33,542 bases of DNA from JBEKCP01 sp050014815. Its GTDB lineage: Bacteria > Planctomycetota > Planctomycetia > Pirellulales > Thermoguttaceae. The notes under the pieces are model-generated. The model was not told the DNA's origin, did no database searches, and saw only the letters and a list, made by a program, of their open reading frames with translations. Made by a program: the position numbers and the translations under genes. The stretch spans positions 1 to 33,542 of the forward strand of contig JBEKCP010000014.1 in NCBI GenBank assembly GCA_050014815.1. The letters run 5' to 3'. Of this stretch, positions 1 to 8,759 are shown piece by piece. Within the stretch, counting starts at the first letter, position 1; the number at the start of each line of letters is the position of its first letter.

Positions 1-1215
1 TTCGAGGCGGAGGCTCGCACGGTCGCGGCGCAATTGCGCCACCCGGTCGTAGGCCGTCGAGCCCACCACGGCGAGCTTGTCCGCTGAAGCCCCGCGCCGC
101 AGGAAACACCGCCGGGGAAAATCGCCGTTGAGCAAGGCCAGGTCCTCGAGCGGCTCACTGATCTCCGGGCTATCCACCGAATAGCCGTATTGCACGGAGA
201 AACTGCGGACCCCCGCCAGGCGCGCTCCGGCAATCAAGGATCGCACGGCCTCTCCGCCGTCCTGCGGGACGACAATGCCCCTGATACGGCGGCGTTTGCA
301 CCACTCCTCGACCGCCAGGATGTTGGCGATCACGGAATAGAGGTGGTTGACCGCCGTTTCCAGAAAGGGCAACAGCAATGGCCGCAGGTCCCAACCCCTC
401 CACTGGGCCAAAGGATTCAAACGTCCCTCGCGACGCAGCGCGGCCCATCTGCCGCGCAATTCCCCGGCTGCACGCCAGGCTTCCAGGAGGATGCGCGGCG
501 ATCGCGCACTGGCCGGTGTGTCCCATTCCCAGCGGTCCTCCAAATCGAAGGGGGCCGACGCCTGCCAGCCACTGACGCATGCGCTCATCCGCCCCCGGCT
601 GACCGCGGCCTCCGCCACCGGCAGAATCGTCGGAGCTATCTTGGGCGACCAGGGGAAGAACGCCAGGTCCACCGGCTTGCCGGCCGCCGCCGCGCCGCCG
701 CGCCACGCCACCCGTAACAACGCTCTGGTCATGCAGAGTGATCGAAACAGTCTGCCGTGGTAGACCAGGGCACCCAATCGCCGCGACACCGGCAGCGAAC
801 ACGAAAACTCAATCCTGACGCCGGGATGCCGCGCCATGACGCATTGGGCCGCACGGCCGCGAACCTCGTCGACTTCGCCGAGCGGAATTACCGATCCTGC
901 GTGCCCCGCGACGAGGTCGTCCAGCAGGGCCAAGTCCTGGAACCAGCGCGGCCAGGTCAGCCAACCCCACGTCCCCTCGAATAAACGCGGCAGGTTGATG
1001 CCGCGAAACATGAGCGCATCGCCCAGCAGCCCGCCGGGCGCTGCCGGATTGCCGAACAGGGAGTCGAACAGCAGGCGCGGCCCCTCGCCGCCGTTCCACT
1101 CGGGACGCCGACGCCAAAGCGAGCCGTTCACCTGGGAACCGTCATGCGCCGTGCCCTGTGGTGCGACCGCGGCTGCTCCAGGACGTTCTTGAACCTCGCG
1201 ATCCATCCGATTCAT
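1..1215 (-). CDS. Glycosyltransferase-like surface polysaccharide protein, partial (3' end outside window)
   Basis: The reading frame is open from an ATG at 1215 to the window edge: 405 codons without a stop, so the C-terminus is missing. The start is chosen because it overlaps the stop of the upstream methyltransferase gene in a 4-bp ATGA (1212-1215). A second ATG lies three codons downstream. The N-terminal ~170 residues match nothing I recognise. The later part (about residues 310-400) reads VVPQDGGEAVRSLIAGARLAG, then a Ser-Val-Gln-Tyr-Gly stretch, then VVGSTAYDRVAQLRRDRA. That pattern (a strand ending in a possible donor-site motif, then 'G-x-x-x-Y-D') resembles GT-B-like transferases of the CDP-glycerol glycerophosphotransferase / surface-carbohydrate kind. 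Position at the end of a nonulosonate operon fits transfer of the CMP-activated sugar, but this is inference. It could also be a nucleotide-sugar epimerase-like GT-B protein. Confidence 0.6.
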   Translation of the reverse strand, partial: MNRMDREVQERPGAAAVAPQGTAHDGSQVNGSLWRRRPEWNGGEGPRLLFDSLFGNPAAPGGLLGDALMFRGINLPRLFEGTWGWLTWPRWFQDLALLDDLVAGHAGSVIPLGEVDEVRGRAAQCVMARHPGVRIEFSCSLPVSRRLGALVYHGRLFRSLCMTRALLRVAWRGGAAAAGKPVDLAFFPWSPKIAPTILPVAEAAVSRGRMSACVSGWQASAPFDLEDRWEWDTPASARSPRILLEAWRAAGELRGRWAALRREGRLNPLAQWRGWDLRPLLLPFLETAVNHLYSVIANILAVEEWCKRRRIRGIVVPQDGGEAVRSLIAGARLAGVRSFSVQYGYSVDSPEISEPLEDLALLNGDFPRRCFLRRGASADKLAVVGSTAYDRVAQLRRDRASLRLE

Positions 1216-1859
1216 TTTCTCAATAGAAAACAAACATCTACATTGTCGCTGTCGAGGTACTTGTATTTCTCCTCCTTGACGAGTTGAAGGTCCGGGAAGG
1301 CATCTTTGTAGACTCTGGCAAAATCTGCCTTCCACAGCAGGTTATCGTGTCCCCGATACTCTACCTCCCGATAGTCTTCGCAAAAGTACTCGAACCCGTA
1401 GATATAGCAGCCCGTGCAACGGTAGATTTCCGCAAGGGCGCGCTGGATATCCGCTGGCGCAATGTGTATCAATACGCCTGCCGTGAGAACCAAGTCAAAG
1501 TAGCCGTCCTTAAAAGGCAAATCGAACGCCGAACCCTGAATTATGTTGATTCTGCGTGTTCTTTCTTTGGCCTTCTCCACTGCATACCACTGCAATTCCA
1601 CGCCGTAGAGGTTCTGAAAACCCATGTTTTGCAAGCAGAGGAGGTGGTTTCCGATATTCGCTCCTACCTCCAGTATTCTGATCGAGCGATCAAGTTGCCC
1701 GACGAACTGCTCACTGATCTCGGTCCGTGTTAACCCGTAGCGAGCACGCCACAGTTCTTCCATCTCGGCGAGCGACGAGGCGTTCCTCTCAGTGTAGTCT
1801 CGCCCGAAGTCTCCCGCCCATATATCCATTTGCGCAGTTGCTTTGACAACTTTCCCCAT
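1212..1859 (-). CDS. Pseudaminic acid biosynthesis-associated SAM methylase
   Basis: A 215-residue class I SAM-dependent methyltransferase. The N-terminus (ATAQMDIWAGDFGRDYTERN) closely resembles the opening of the methylase family that travels with pseudaminic-acid clusters. Motif I is ILEVGANIGNHLL (about residues 61-73), followed by the acidic end of strand 2 (YGVELQ) and the motif region FDLVLTAGVLIHI. The frame extends upstream to 1910, but 1859 is preferred: it gives the family-like N-terminus and has AAAGG/AGG purine-rich sequence just upstream. With this start the gene overlaps the preceding methyltransferase by 71 bp, which is unusual here. It overlaps the next gene by ATGA. Likely role: methylation of the nonulosonate or of the finished glycan; the acceptor cannot be read from sequence. 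Confidence 0.8.
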   Translation of the reverse strand: MGKVVKATAQMDIWAGDFGRDYTERNASSLAEMEELWRARYGLTRTEISEQFVGQLDRSIRILEVGANIGNHLLCLQNMGFQNLYGVELQWYAVEKAKERTRRINIIQGSAFDLPFKDGYFDLVLTAGVLIHIAPADIQRALAEIYRCTGCYIYGFEYFCEDYREVEYRGHDNLLWKADFARVYKDAFPDLQLVKEEKYKYLDSDNVDVCFLLRK

Positions 1860-2685
1860 TTGCCTGCCTTTCCATTCGTGAGCCCTTTTGCGCCACCAGG
1901 AGCTGCACAAGAGCCTGCGACCTGAGCAAACGTCCCAAATGAATGCTGACCATCGATTCCATGAACCGTTTCTCGCACCTTCGCGATACGCAAAAACCCA
2001 TCACCCGGTCCGTTACGGAACTGTCAAATAGTATCATTCCCGAGTGGCGATGCACTTCAAAACCAGCGCTGGTTACCAGCGTGGCCAATTCGGGTCTTGA
2101 GTACTCGCGGAAATGGGTCACGTCCATCACTGACATCGGCTTGCCTAGGCAACGGAGAAGGCGGTTGATGGCGCGCAGCGAATTCGGCGTGGATAATATC
2201 AGTATGCCGCCCGGTTTCAGACGCCCATGTATTGCTCGAAGAAGAGCGATGGCATCGGGCACGTGCTCAATCGTCTCAAAACACACCACCGCATCAAAGC
2301 CGCAGTCATCGAGGTCCTCTACAAGACACTCCCTGAACGCAAGATTATCAATACGGTTGTGCGTCGCACGTTCCCGGGCCAGTCTTATCGGCAACGCGGC
2401 AATGTCGATTCCCAGTCCTTCGCCAATGCTTGGAGCCATCGTGCGCAAGACCAATCCTTCCGAGCAGCCAACGTCCAACACCCGCATGTTTCGCGTAATA
2501 CCGTACCTCCCGATGTGGCGCAACGCGTATCTGGCACGGTATACCCTGACATTTATCTGTCCCTGATCGAAATCATAACCTGCCGCAGATGCGGAGAAGG
2601 CACTCCGGTTGAGCTCAATTTGTGAAGCGTATGATGACGGCGGCTGATTGGGCTCTATGGGGTCTCTAGCGTCTTTCAAAAACAC
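1789..2685 (-). CDS. Class I SAM-dependent methyltransferase
   Basis: 298 residues starting at GTG, preceded by AGGAAAGGGGA. Residues ~65-175 hold a full methyltransferase core: motif I VLDVGCSEGLVLR, the acidic residue of strand 2 in GIDIAALP, then FDAVVCFETIEHVPD and a post-core LKPGGILILSTPN. This is the Methyltransf_11/UbiE-like class seen in many glycan clusters, where members O-methylate sugars or act with lipid-linked glycans. The last ~24 residues lie in the overlap with the next gene and are Arg/Asn/Gly-rich, so they may be a run-on tail and not a folded part. The gene is 29 bp downstream of the flippase. Substrate unknown. Confidence 0.78.
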   Translation of the reverse strand: MFLKDARDPIEPNQPPSSYASQIELNRSAFSASAAGYDFDQGQINVRVYRARYALRHIGRYGITRNMRVLDVGCSEGLVLRTMAPSIGEGLGIDIAALPIRLARERATHNRIDNLAFRECLVEDLDDCGFDAVVCFETIEHVPDAIALLRAIHGRLKPGGILILSTPNSLRAINRLLRCLGKPMSVMDVTHFREYSRPELATLVTSAGFEVHRHSGMILFDSSVTDRVMGFCVSRRCEKRFMESMVSIHLGRLLRSQALVQLLVAQKGSRMERQANGESCQSNCANGYMGGRLRARLH

Positions 2686-2714
2686 TCCCCTTTCCTGCGG
2701 TTTGCGAAGGCATT

Positions 2715-4082
2715 TTACCCGGCATCATCAGGGGGAGTTCCCGGCGCTCCCGTTTCGGCGGCCTTGATGGCATGATGCTCCCGTTTCAGGCGAAAGATGA
2801 TCGCATAGCAGGCGAGGGCGAAAGCGGTTTGTCCGATCAACATCGCCTGGGGAAAGACGACCAGCGCCACGTCGCCGCGAGTCAGCCAAATCAGGCTGAC
2901 GCCATAGGCCGACATGCCAATAAGGATGGCAGCGAGGTAGGCGCGTTGCCGTCGCACGACGTTGAAGACGTTGGCGATGGGCAGCAGACTCTCGATCACG
3001 GCGCTCAGCATCGTCCATTGCATGGCCGGCACCGCTTCCACGTAGCGCGGCAGGACGATGCGGACCGCCGGATCCGCCAGCCACCATGCGGCGGCAACCA
3101 GAAGAATCATTCCGGCGACCGTGAACAGCGTTGGCTTGACGGCCATTTTCAGCAGATCGTTCAACTCGCCGGTCCGCCCGAACCGTTCCGCCATGCGGGG
3201 GTATAGAATCTGCGATACCGACGAGGGCAGCAACTCGAGCATTCCCGCCGTGGTCGTTACCATGGCATAGAGTCCCATTCCCTTGATCCCCGTGAACGCG
3301 AGCACCAGGGTACTGTTGATCACGAGCCACCAGGCGTAGACCTGCCCGACGACGAAGATCGGGGCGCCGATGACGAACAGGTGTTTCCAATGCACCGTGT
3401 TCCAGCGAGGGCCGACCCGGAGCGGCCGCCAGTAGTAGAACATGGCCGTGCTTGTTATGGCCATGATCGTCGCCCGCAGGCAGATCCCGTAAAAATTCAT
3501 TAGCACCACCAGCGCCACCAGGACCAGCCCGAGCGCATTCTGGACGACCTGGACCATCGCCAGCCGCGCAAAGTCGTGGGAAGTGCGGTAGGTGACCTGA
3601 AGGTAACAAGTCCCGTAGAACAGGACGAATGCCATGATTGCGTTGGCGGCCCAGCCGGCCGACATCTCCCAGCGACCGCAGGCCAGGTGCCATCCGGCAA
3701 TGGCCAAGAGGGCGCCTGCAACGACCACGCCGAGCAGCACGGCCCAGGCCTGGGCAGCGGCGGCGAGTTGCTCGGCCCGAGAGCGTTCGCCTTTGCCGAT
3801 GAAGTAAGGCAGCTCGCGATTCAGACCATTGAGGATGCCCGCTTGCAGGAAGGGTATGTAGCCCTGGACCAGCCCGATCCCGCCGAAGAGCCCTAGCACC
3901 GAGGGCGCCACCACCCGCGCCTGGAGCAGGCCGCCCAACGCCCCAAGGACGCGGGCCAGGAGCTGCCCGCCGGCGAACGTCCCAACCAGGAACACTACAG
4001 ACGATCGGCGGGGTGAGCGGGCGGCGGATGGCGGCTCGGCGGACAGGACCGATTCGGCGGTTTCCGGCAATTCGACGGACAT
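2715..4082 (-). CDS. Wzx-like polysaccharide flippase (MOP superfamily)
   Basis: A 455-residue polytopic membrane protein, the usual size for Wzx/O-antigen translocases, with about 12 hydrophobic segments. The N-terminal ~28 residues are cytosolic and polar. The first segment (VVFLVGTFAGGQLLARVLGA) is followed by the family-typical 'APSVLGLFGGIGLVQGYIPFL' loop. Wzx proteins move undecaprenyl-linked repeat units across the inner membrane. The gene starts 3 bp after the stop of the nonulosonate synthase gene, so coupling is likely. No Wzy polymerase is recognisable in the window; it may lie beyond the left edge. Confidence 0.85.
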   Translation of the reverse strand: MSVELPETAESVLSAEPPSAARSPRRSSVVFLVGTFAGGQLLARVLGALGGLLQARVVAPSVLGLFGGIGLVQGYIPFLQAGILNGLNRELPYFIGKGERSRAEQLAAAAQAWAVLLGVVVAGALLAIAGWHLACGRWEMSAGWAANAIMAFVLFYGTCYLQVTYRTSHDFARLAMVQVVQNALGLVLVALVVLMNFYGICLRATIMAITSTAMFYYWRPLRVGPRWNTVHWKHLFVIGAPIFVVGQVYAWWLVINSTLVLAFTGIKGMGLYAMVTTTAGMLELLPSSVSQILYPRMAERFGRTGELNDLLKMAVKPTLFTVAGMILLVAAAWWLADPAVRIVLPRYVEAVPAMQWTMLSAVIESLLPIANVFNVVRRQRAYLAAILIGMSAYGVSLIWLTRGDVALVVFPQAMLIGQTAFALACYAIIFRLKREHHAIKAAETGAPGTPPDDAG

Positions 4083-4085
4083 GCG

Positions 4086-5165
4086 TTAGGCGATCAACTC
4101 CCACTTCAGCGGCGTACCGGCCTGGATGTCCCGCGCGGCCCGGCGGCCGAGCACCTCGGGAAGGAACTTCGGCGGCAGACCGTCGGCAGGGCGGACACTC
4201 CGCACGTTTTCCGGCGTGAACACGTCGCCCTCCCGAACGTCCTGGGCCACGAAGAGCGATCGGCGGAAAGCGCGGCTGGCGGCCTCGCGCGGGCTGACGC
4301 CGTAATCTACCCGCCCCACCGCCTGCTGCGCGGTCCGGACGGCCTCGACCATGGCCCGAAACTCGGCCGGCTCGAGCGAGAAGGCCGCATCCGGGCCGGG
4401 CTCGCTCCGCGACAAGGTCAAGTGTTTCTCGACAATACACGCGCCCAGGGCCACGGCCGCCACCGGCACCGCGATGCCCAGCGTATGGTCCGAGAGACCG
4501 ACCGGCACGCCGAACGCCTCGGCCAGGTGCGGGATCGTCGCCAGGTTCATCTCCTCCGGCTGCGCCGGGTACGCGCTGCTGCACTTCAACAGGGCGATCT
4601 CGGTTGCGCCGGCCCGGCGGGCCGCCTCGACCGCCTCGCCGATCTCCGAGAGCGTCGCCATGCCCGTCGAGACGATCATCGGCTTCCCCGTCCCGGCAAT
4701 CCTCTCGACGAGCGCCAGGTCGACCAGCTCGAACGACGCCACCTTGTAGGCCGGCACGTCCAACGCTTCCAGGAAGTCCACGGCCGTCGCGTCAAACGGC
4801 GTGCTGAAGGCAACCAGGCCCAACTCGCGGGCCCGGTCAAACAGCGGCTTGTGCCATTCCCAGGGCGTGTAGGCCTCCTGGTAGAGATCGTGGAGCCGCT
4901 TTCCGGCCCAGGGGCTCTGGGGGTCGGAAATGACGAACGAGCCGCCGCCGACATCGAGGGTAATCGTGTCCGCCGTATAGGTCTGAAGCTTGATCGCATC
5001 CGCGCCGGCATCCGCGGCGGCCTGGACGATCTTCAGGGCGCGGTCCAGCGACTGGTTGTGGTTGCCGGACATCTCGGCGATGACGAAGGGCGGCACGCCG
5101 CCGCAGATTCGCCGATTGCCGACCCGAATCGAGTACTTGCGGTCAGGGCTTGCTGGCGTCGACAT
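4086..5165 (-). CDS. pseI: Nonulosonate synthase, PseI/NeuB family (pseudaminic acid synthase type)
   Basis: 359 residues from the ATG at 5165, chosen because a near-ideal Shine-Dalgarno (GGAGGGAGGAG) lies just upstream; an ATG 6 codons earlier is less likely. The NeuB TIM-barrel domain shows IAEMSGNHNQSLDRA (about 29-43), AGADAIKLQTYTAD (53-66), STPFDATAVDFLE, YKVASFE, STGMATLSEI, LLKCSSAYPA and LSDHTLG. The C-terminal ~65 residues form the antifreeze-like SAF domain (ARDIQAGTPLKWELI at the end). The family condenses phosphoenolpyruvate with a 6-carbon amino sugar to give a nine-carbon sialic-acid-like sugar. PseB and PseC in the same operon point to the pseudaminic branch over neuraminate or legionaminate; the sequence alone does not settle this. 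Confidence 0.9.
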   Translation of the reverse strand: MSTPASPDRKYSIRVGNRRICGGVPPFVIAEMSGNHNQSLDRALKIVQAAADAGADAIKLQTYTADTITLDVGGGSFVISDPQSPWAGKRLHDLYQEAYTPWEWHKPLFDRARELGLVAFSTPFDATAVDFLEALDVPAYKVASFELVDLALVERIAGTGKPMIVSTGMATLSEIGEAVEAARRAGATEIALLKCSSAYPAQPEEMNLATIPHLAEAFGVPVGLSDHTLGIAVPVAAVALGACIVEKHLTLSRSEPGPDAAFSLEPAEFRAMVEAVRTAQQAVGRVDYGVSPREAASRAFRRSLFVAQDVREGDVFTPENVRSVRPADGLPPKFLPEVLGRRAARDIQAGTPLKWELIA

Positions 5166-5199
5166 GTTCTCCTCCCTCCTCAAGGCCGGGTCTTTGTCT

Positions 5200-5898
5200 T
5201 CAAGTTATTTTCGCCGCCCCTTGTCGGATGATGTCCAGACTGCGAGGTCCTTCGTTCAAGAGGAGATCCACGGTGGAGAGGTGGGAGAGAAAGGGGCCGT
5301 GAAGTTGCCGGTAGACAGGATGCTCGTACGACTGGAAAACGGTACGTATCCCCTCCTTCTCGAACAGGGCGGCATCAATTACCTCTTGCGCTCCGCCTGC
5401 ATCGTAAAGCGTATCTGCGTTCAGTACCCGGCAGAGATCAATAACGTGTTCGTTTCTTTCTTTCCGGCATTGAAACGACGAGGCGAATCGGAGAGGGGTT
5501 TCAATCCCGAGAGGCCGGCGGAGCAAATCGATCACAGCGCTGTTCAACTCCGAAAGCTTCGTCCACGGTTGAAGATACAAATCATGCAAGGCAGGAAGGT
5601 AACGGCTCGCAAAAGGCGCCTTTGCATAACTAAATTCGATGGAACGGAAATGCTTGGATGCCCAAGGCTGCCGGGCATCGATTTCCACTTCCGAGATCTC
5701 CTGAAACTGGCGACCGGAAGTGAGGATGGGCACGGAAAGGAGGAGTTCTCCAGTCGAGGCCTTAATGCGATTTCGACATTGCCAGCTCTTCTTCACGAAC
5801 TGCACGTCATCCAGGAATACGAAAACGTCGCTTTGAACCATCAGATCGAAGTAGCCCATCCACGGCAAGTACGTCGGCTGCATGATGGCGATTTTCAT
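5200..5898 (-). CDS. WbqC-like family protein
   Basis: 232 residues opening MKIAIMQPTYLPWMGYFDLM, the characteristic WbqC start, followed by DVFVFLDDVQFVKKSWQCRNRIK and LLSVPI. WbqC-like proteins occur in O-antigen and amino-sugar clusters and have been suggested to act on the amino group of a sugar, but no reaction is established to my knowledge. In this operon it lies between the PseG-like and PseI-like genes (6 bp and 34 bp gaps). As no PseH acetyltransferase is present, this protein is one candidate for an alternative acyl transfer to the 4-amino group; that idea is inference only. Confidence 0.85.
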   Translation of the reverse strand: MKIAIMQPTYLPWMGYFDLMVQSDVFVFLDDVQFVKKSWQCRNRIKASTGELLLSVPILTSGRQFQEISEVEIDARQPWASKHFRSIEFSYAKAPFASRYLPALHDLYLQPWTKLSELNSAVIDLLRRPLGIETPLRFASSFQCRKERNEHVIDLCRVLNADTLYDAGGAQEVIDAALFEKEGIRTVFQSYEHPVYRQLHGPFLSHLSTVDLLLNEGPRSLDIIRQGAAKIT

Positions 5899-5904
5899 GG
5901 GCTT

Positions 5905-6924
5905 TCAGATCCTTGCAGCTATCAGGCCGGCGATTGCCCGAGCCACCGCCAACATCGGGTCCGCGGGAAACCTCGCCCACGCGGTGCGGCGAAGGCGTTC
6001 TCGCAATGGGCGATCAGCGATCACGGCTGCGAGGCGTTCCCGCAACTGCTCGTCCGTTAAGACATAGCCGAGCCCGAAGTCGACGGCCAACCCGCACCGG
6101 GCGAACTCCTTGGTTTCCCGGTCTTCGTCGTCGGTCTGCGAGATAACGATCGTGGGCACACCCATGTAAGCCGACTCGTCCTTGGTCATTCCGCCGCCAC
6201 AGACGCACAAATCAGCGGCGGTCAAGGCCTCACCCAAATTGGGCAGTTGTCGAAGCAATCGGCTTTCCGGCCCACACCGACCAAGCAGCAAATCGAGCGT
6301 TTCGCCGTTTGCATAGGAGTGGCCAACCACAGCGTGAATAACCGCATCTCTTGCAACCACCGTCAGGGCGTCCACCACACGGCAAGTCAGATCGTAGCGA
6401 TCGAAGCCACCGATCGTGACCAAGACGTGACGTACGTCGCCTGTCGGCGGGACGTGTTGCGGCCGGCGTTTTCGCAATGCCCGGCGTACCGGCAAGAACT
6501 CTGATCCCAAAAACCGCTCTTGCGTACCACCACCGTAGGAGAGGTGCCTGGCGCAAACTGTCGGGTTCAAGACGGCCCAACATGGATAGCTGGGCAACGC
6601 TCCGATCCGCTCGTTGACCGTCGCCACATAATCGTGGTCAATCGCGTAGCTATCAAGAACCACCAGTTTCGCGTTGTGTCGGATTGCCGCCGCGTGCAGG
6701 GCTGCAATGTCTTCCTGGCCGCCTGTCTCCACATTGGCCGGCTCCCACGCAAAACCGGCGTCGGAGATCATCTGGCCGGCCGCCTCGCCGAATCGGCCGA
6801 AGAAGATCGCGCGGACGCCGCATTCATCGACCGCCTCGGCCAGCGACAAACAACGGCTGACGTGTCCCAGCCCAATGGCGTCGCCACCATCGCAACGAAC
6901 CAGCATTGTCGTTGGAAAAGTCAC
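5905..6924 (-). CDS. pseG: PseG/SpsG-like UDP-sugar hydrolase of nonulosonate biosynthesis
   Basis: 339 residues with a GT-B-like fold. The N-terminus has the PseG signature RCDGGDAIGLGHVSRCLSLA; the His at residue 21 matches the catalytic His of PseG. VVLDSYAIDHDY and the C-terminal ADLCVCGGGMTKDESAYMGVP (nucleotide-binding loop) are also present. PseG removes UDP from the 2,4-diacetamido sugar to give the free sugar used by PseI. The protein is longer than the classical ~275-residue PseG but carries no recognisable fused GNAT (PseH) domain. The 'LDDL'-type segment after VVLDSY is replaced by a shorter, divergent stretch. The gap to the PseF-like gene is 6 bp. The Bacillus SpsG group is the alternative label. 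Confidence 0.82.
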   Translation of the reverse strand: MTFPTTMLVRCDGGDAIGLGHVSRCLSLAEAVDECGVRAIFFGRFGEAAGQMISDAGFAWEPANVETGGQEDIAALHAAAIRHNAKLVVLDSYAIDHDYVATVNERIGALPSYPCWAVLNPTVCARHLSYGGGTQERFLGSEFLPVRRALRKRRPQHVPPTGDVRHVLVTIGGFDRYDLTCRVVDALTVVARDAVIHAVVGHSYANGETLDLLLGRCGPESRLLRQLPNLGEALTAADLCVCGGGMTKDESAYMGVPTIVISQTDDEDRETKEFARCGLAVDFGLGYVLTDEQLRERLAAVIADRPLRERLRRTAWARFPADPMLAVARAIAGLIAARI

Positions 6925-6930
6925 AATGTC

Positions 6931-7656
6931 CTAAACGACTTTTTGACGCACGTGGGAGTTCCTGGCAGTGATCTCGGGATGTTGGTCGAGGAACGCGATA
7001 ATTTCCGCGAGCGTAAAGTCGATACGCGGGGAGAACTCATCGCAAACGCAGCGCACCACGTCCAGATCCGCTTGCTCATCGACACACAGGCGAAACGGCC
7101 GCCGCAACGACTCCGGCGCTTCAACAACGTGAAGCTGCATTTCTTGCGGATGATCCGTAAGGTAGGTCATCACATGCTCGCGGTAATGGGCATCGGTCGG
7201 CCGCGTGCGCTCGCACGCCTGTTGCAACGCGGACAGAGGCATCACCTCGGCGTCACCCGTACCGCGAGGATACCCGTCGATGACGACATAATCGGCCGGC
7301 GCCGCCTCGTACTCGCCGACGGCCCGGTCGATAATCCCGGGATCAATCAGCGGGCAATCGCTGGTGATGCGAACGATAGGATCGGCCTGCGATTGAACGG
7401 CGGCGCCGACGTAGCGCTCGAGCACGTCGGTCTCGCTCCCGCGAAAAACCGCGACACCCAAGGACTTCGCATAGCCCACGAGAGCGTCGTCCGAGGCGTT
7501 TGTGGTCGTCGCGACGATTACGTCGGCAAGTTTCATGCTAAGTTGGCATCGACGAACGACGTAGTGCAGGACGGTAAAATCGCCGAGCGGCAACAACACC
7601 TTCCCCGGCAATCGGGTAGAACTGAGACGAGCTTGAATGATGGCGACCGGTTTCAT
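6931..7656 (-). CDS. pseF: SpsF/PseF-type cytidylyltransferase
   Basis: 241 residues. The N-terminus VAIIQARLSSTRLPGKVLLP is the nucleotide-binding signature of the SpsF/CMP-NeuA-like cytidylyltransferase family, followed by VIVATTTNASDDAL, VFRGSETDVLERYVGAA and IVRITSDCPLIDPGIIDR, which supplies the metal-binding Asp. These enzymes activate a nonulosonic acid with CTP. The start overlaps the upstream aminotransferase stop by ATGA (7653-7656), so translation is probably coupled. Together with the DegT, PseG-like and PseI-like genes this gives the same gene set as Bacillus spsC-E-F-G. Assignment to PseF follows from the context; the sequence is equally SpsF-like. Confidence 0.85.
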   Translation of the reverse strand: MKPVAIIQARLSSTRLPGKVLLPLGDFTVLHYVVRRCQLSMKLADVIVATTTNASDDALVGYAKSLGVAVFRGSETDVLERYVGAAVQSQADPIVRITSDCPLIDPGIIDRAVGEYEAAPADYVVIDGYPRGTGDAEVMPLSALQQACERTRPTDAHYREHVMTYLTDHPQEMQLHVVEAPESLRRPFRLCVDEQADLDVVRCVCDEFSPRIDFTLAEIIAFLDQHPEITARNSHVRQKVV

Positions 7657-8759
7657 GTTTCTGTTCCAGACAAGACGCTTCTGGACGTGGCAAGAATGTA
7701 TTCGACTTCCTCGTCGGAGAGGGCGGGATACAAGGGGATCGAAAGCAGCGTGCCCACCGCGTGCTCGGCGCCCGGATAGTCCGCGGCGTCAAGGCCGAGA
7801 TACCGATGCAGGGGCGGATACACCCCTCGGCCCACTTCGATGCCGGCGGCGGTGAATCGGCGGATAACCTCCACCACATTGCCGGCCTGCAAGGCGACCA
7901 GATACCGAAAGAATACATTGGATTCCTGGTTGACGCCCGGCAAGGTCAAGTGAGGAATATCGGCAAGTCGTTCGGTGTAACGGCTTGCAAGGTCGCGCCG
8001 TCTTGCAACAAAAGCCGGCAGTTTTCGCAATTGTGACCTTCCCAAGGCAGAGGCGACGTCGCTCAAACGGAAGCTGTATCGCAATCGGTAGGGCTCCGCC
8101 GAGTGTTCCGCCACGCGCAGCGCGGGCTGTTCCGCTTCCCATCCGTTCAAATAGCGAACCTTCTCGTAAAGCGATGGTGTGTTGGCGACCAGCATTCCCC
8201 CCTCGCCACAAGCGATCATTTTCGAGGAGTGGAAGGAACAGACGGCGATATCTCCCCAGGCGCCGACGGGTTTGCCCTTGTAATACGCACCCAGGCTCAA
8301 GGTTATGTCTTCGACGACAGCTATTCCCAACCTCGCGATTTCGTCGATGGCCGCCGGCACACCGAACATGTGCGGCACTACGACGGCGCGAGTCTTTGTC
8401 GAAATCGCCCTCCTCGCCACGTCCGCAGTCATGTTGTAGTCCATTTGCGCGGCCGAATAGGCATTGTCGGTAAGTCGGGGCGTTGCGCCGACTTGCACGA
8501 CGGCATTCAGCACGGCCAGGCAGGTGTAGCTCGGCAAGATCACTTCATCGCCCGGTACAATGTCCAACGCAGCCAGCGCAAGCACCAATGCCGAAGTGCA
8601 GGAATTCGTTGCCACGGCGCCAGCGCCGGCCAGAAACGCCCGACAATCCTCCTCAAAAGCTCGCGTAATATCGCCCTCCGCGACGGCCTTCCGCTGAATC
8701 GCCTCATATAATTGTTGGAAATCGGATTCCTCGAAGCATGGACCGGTCAACGCGATCAT
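7653..8759 (-). CDS. DegT/DnrJ/EryC1/StrS-family PLP aminotransferase (second in pathway, SpsC-like)
   Basis: 368 residues of the sugar-aminotransferase fold. Visible are the N-terminal cofactor region (ATNSCTSALVLALAAL), GDEVILPSYTCLAVLNAV, the PLP-binding VVEDITLSLGAYYKGKPVG, and the Schiff-base Lys in CSFHSSKMIACGEGG. The gene is distinct from the PseC-like enzyme upstream, so the operon makes at least two different amino sugars or amination steps, three counting the WbpE-like enzyme. It overlaps its neighbours on both sides by ATGA (8756-8759 and 7653-7656). By gene set it corresponds to SpsC. Substrate unknown; a keto-sugar nucleotide is the safe expectation. Confidence 0.85.
   Translation of the reverse strand: MIALTGPCFEESDFQQLYEAIQRKAVAEGDITRAFEEDCRAFLAGAGAVATNSCTSALVLALAALDIVPGDEVILPSYTCLAVLNAVVQVGATPRLTDNAYSAAQMDYNMTADVARRAISTKTRAVVVPHMFGVPAAIDEIARLGIAVVEDITLSLGAYYKGKPVGAWGDIAVCSFHSSKMIACGEGGMLVANTPSLYEKVRYLNGWEAEQPALRVAEHSAEPYRLRYSFRLSDVASALGRSQLRKLPAFVARRRDLASRYTERLADIPHLTLPGVNQESNVFFRYLVALQAGNVVEVIRRFTAAGIEVGRGVYPPLHRYLGLDAADYPGAEHAVGTLLSIPLYPALSDEEVEYILATSRSVLSGTET

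Noticed and set aside
2728..4584. A 618-codon open frame on the minus strand in another frame
   Set aside because: It spans parts of the flippase and nonulosonate synthase genes out of frame and has no domain-like sequence.
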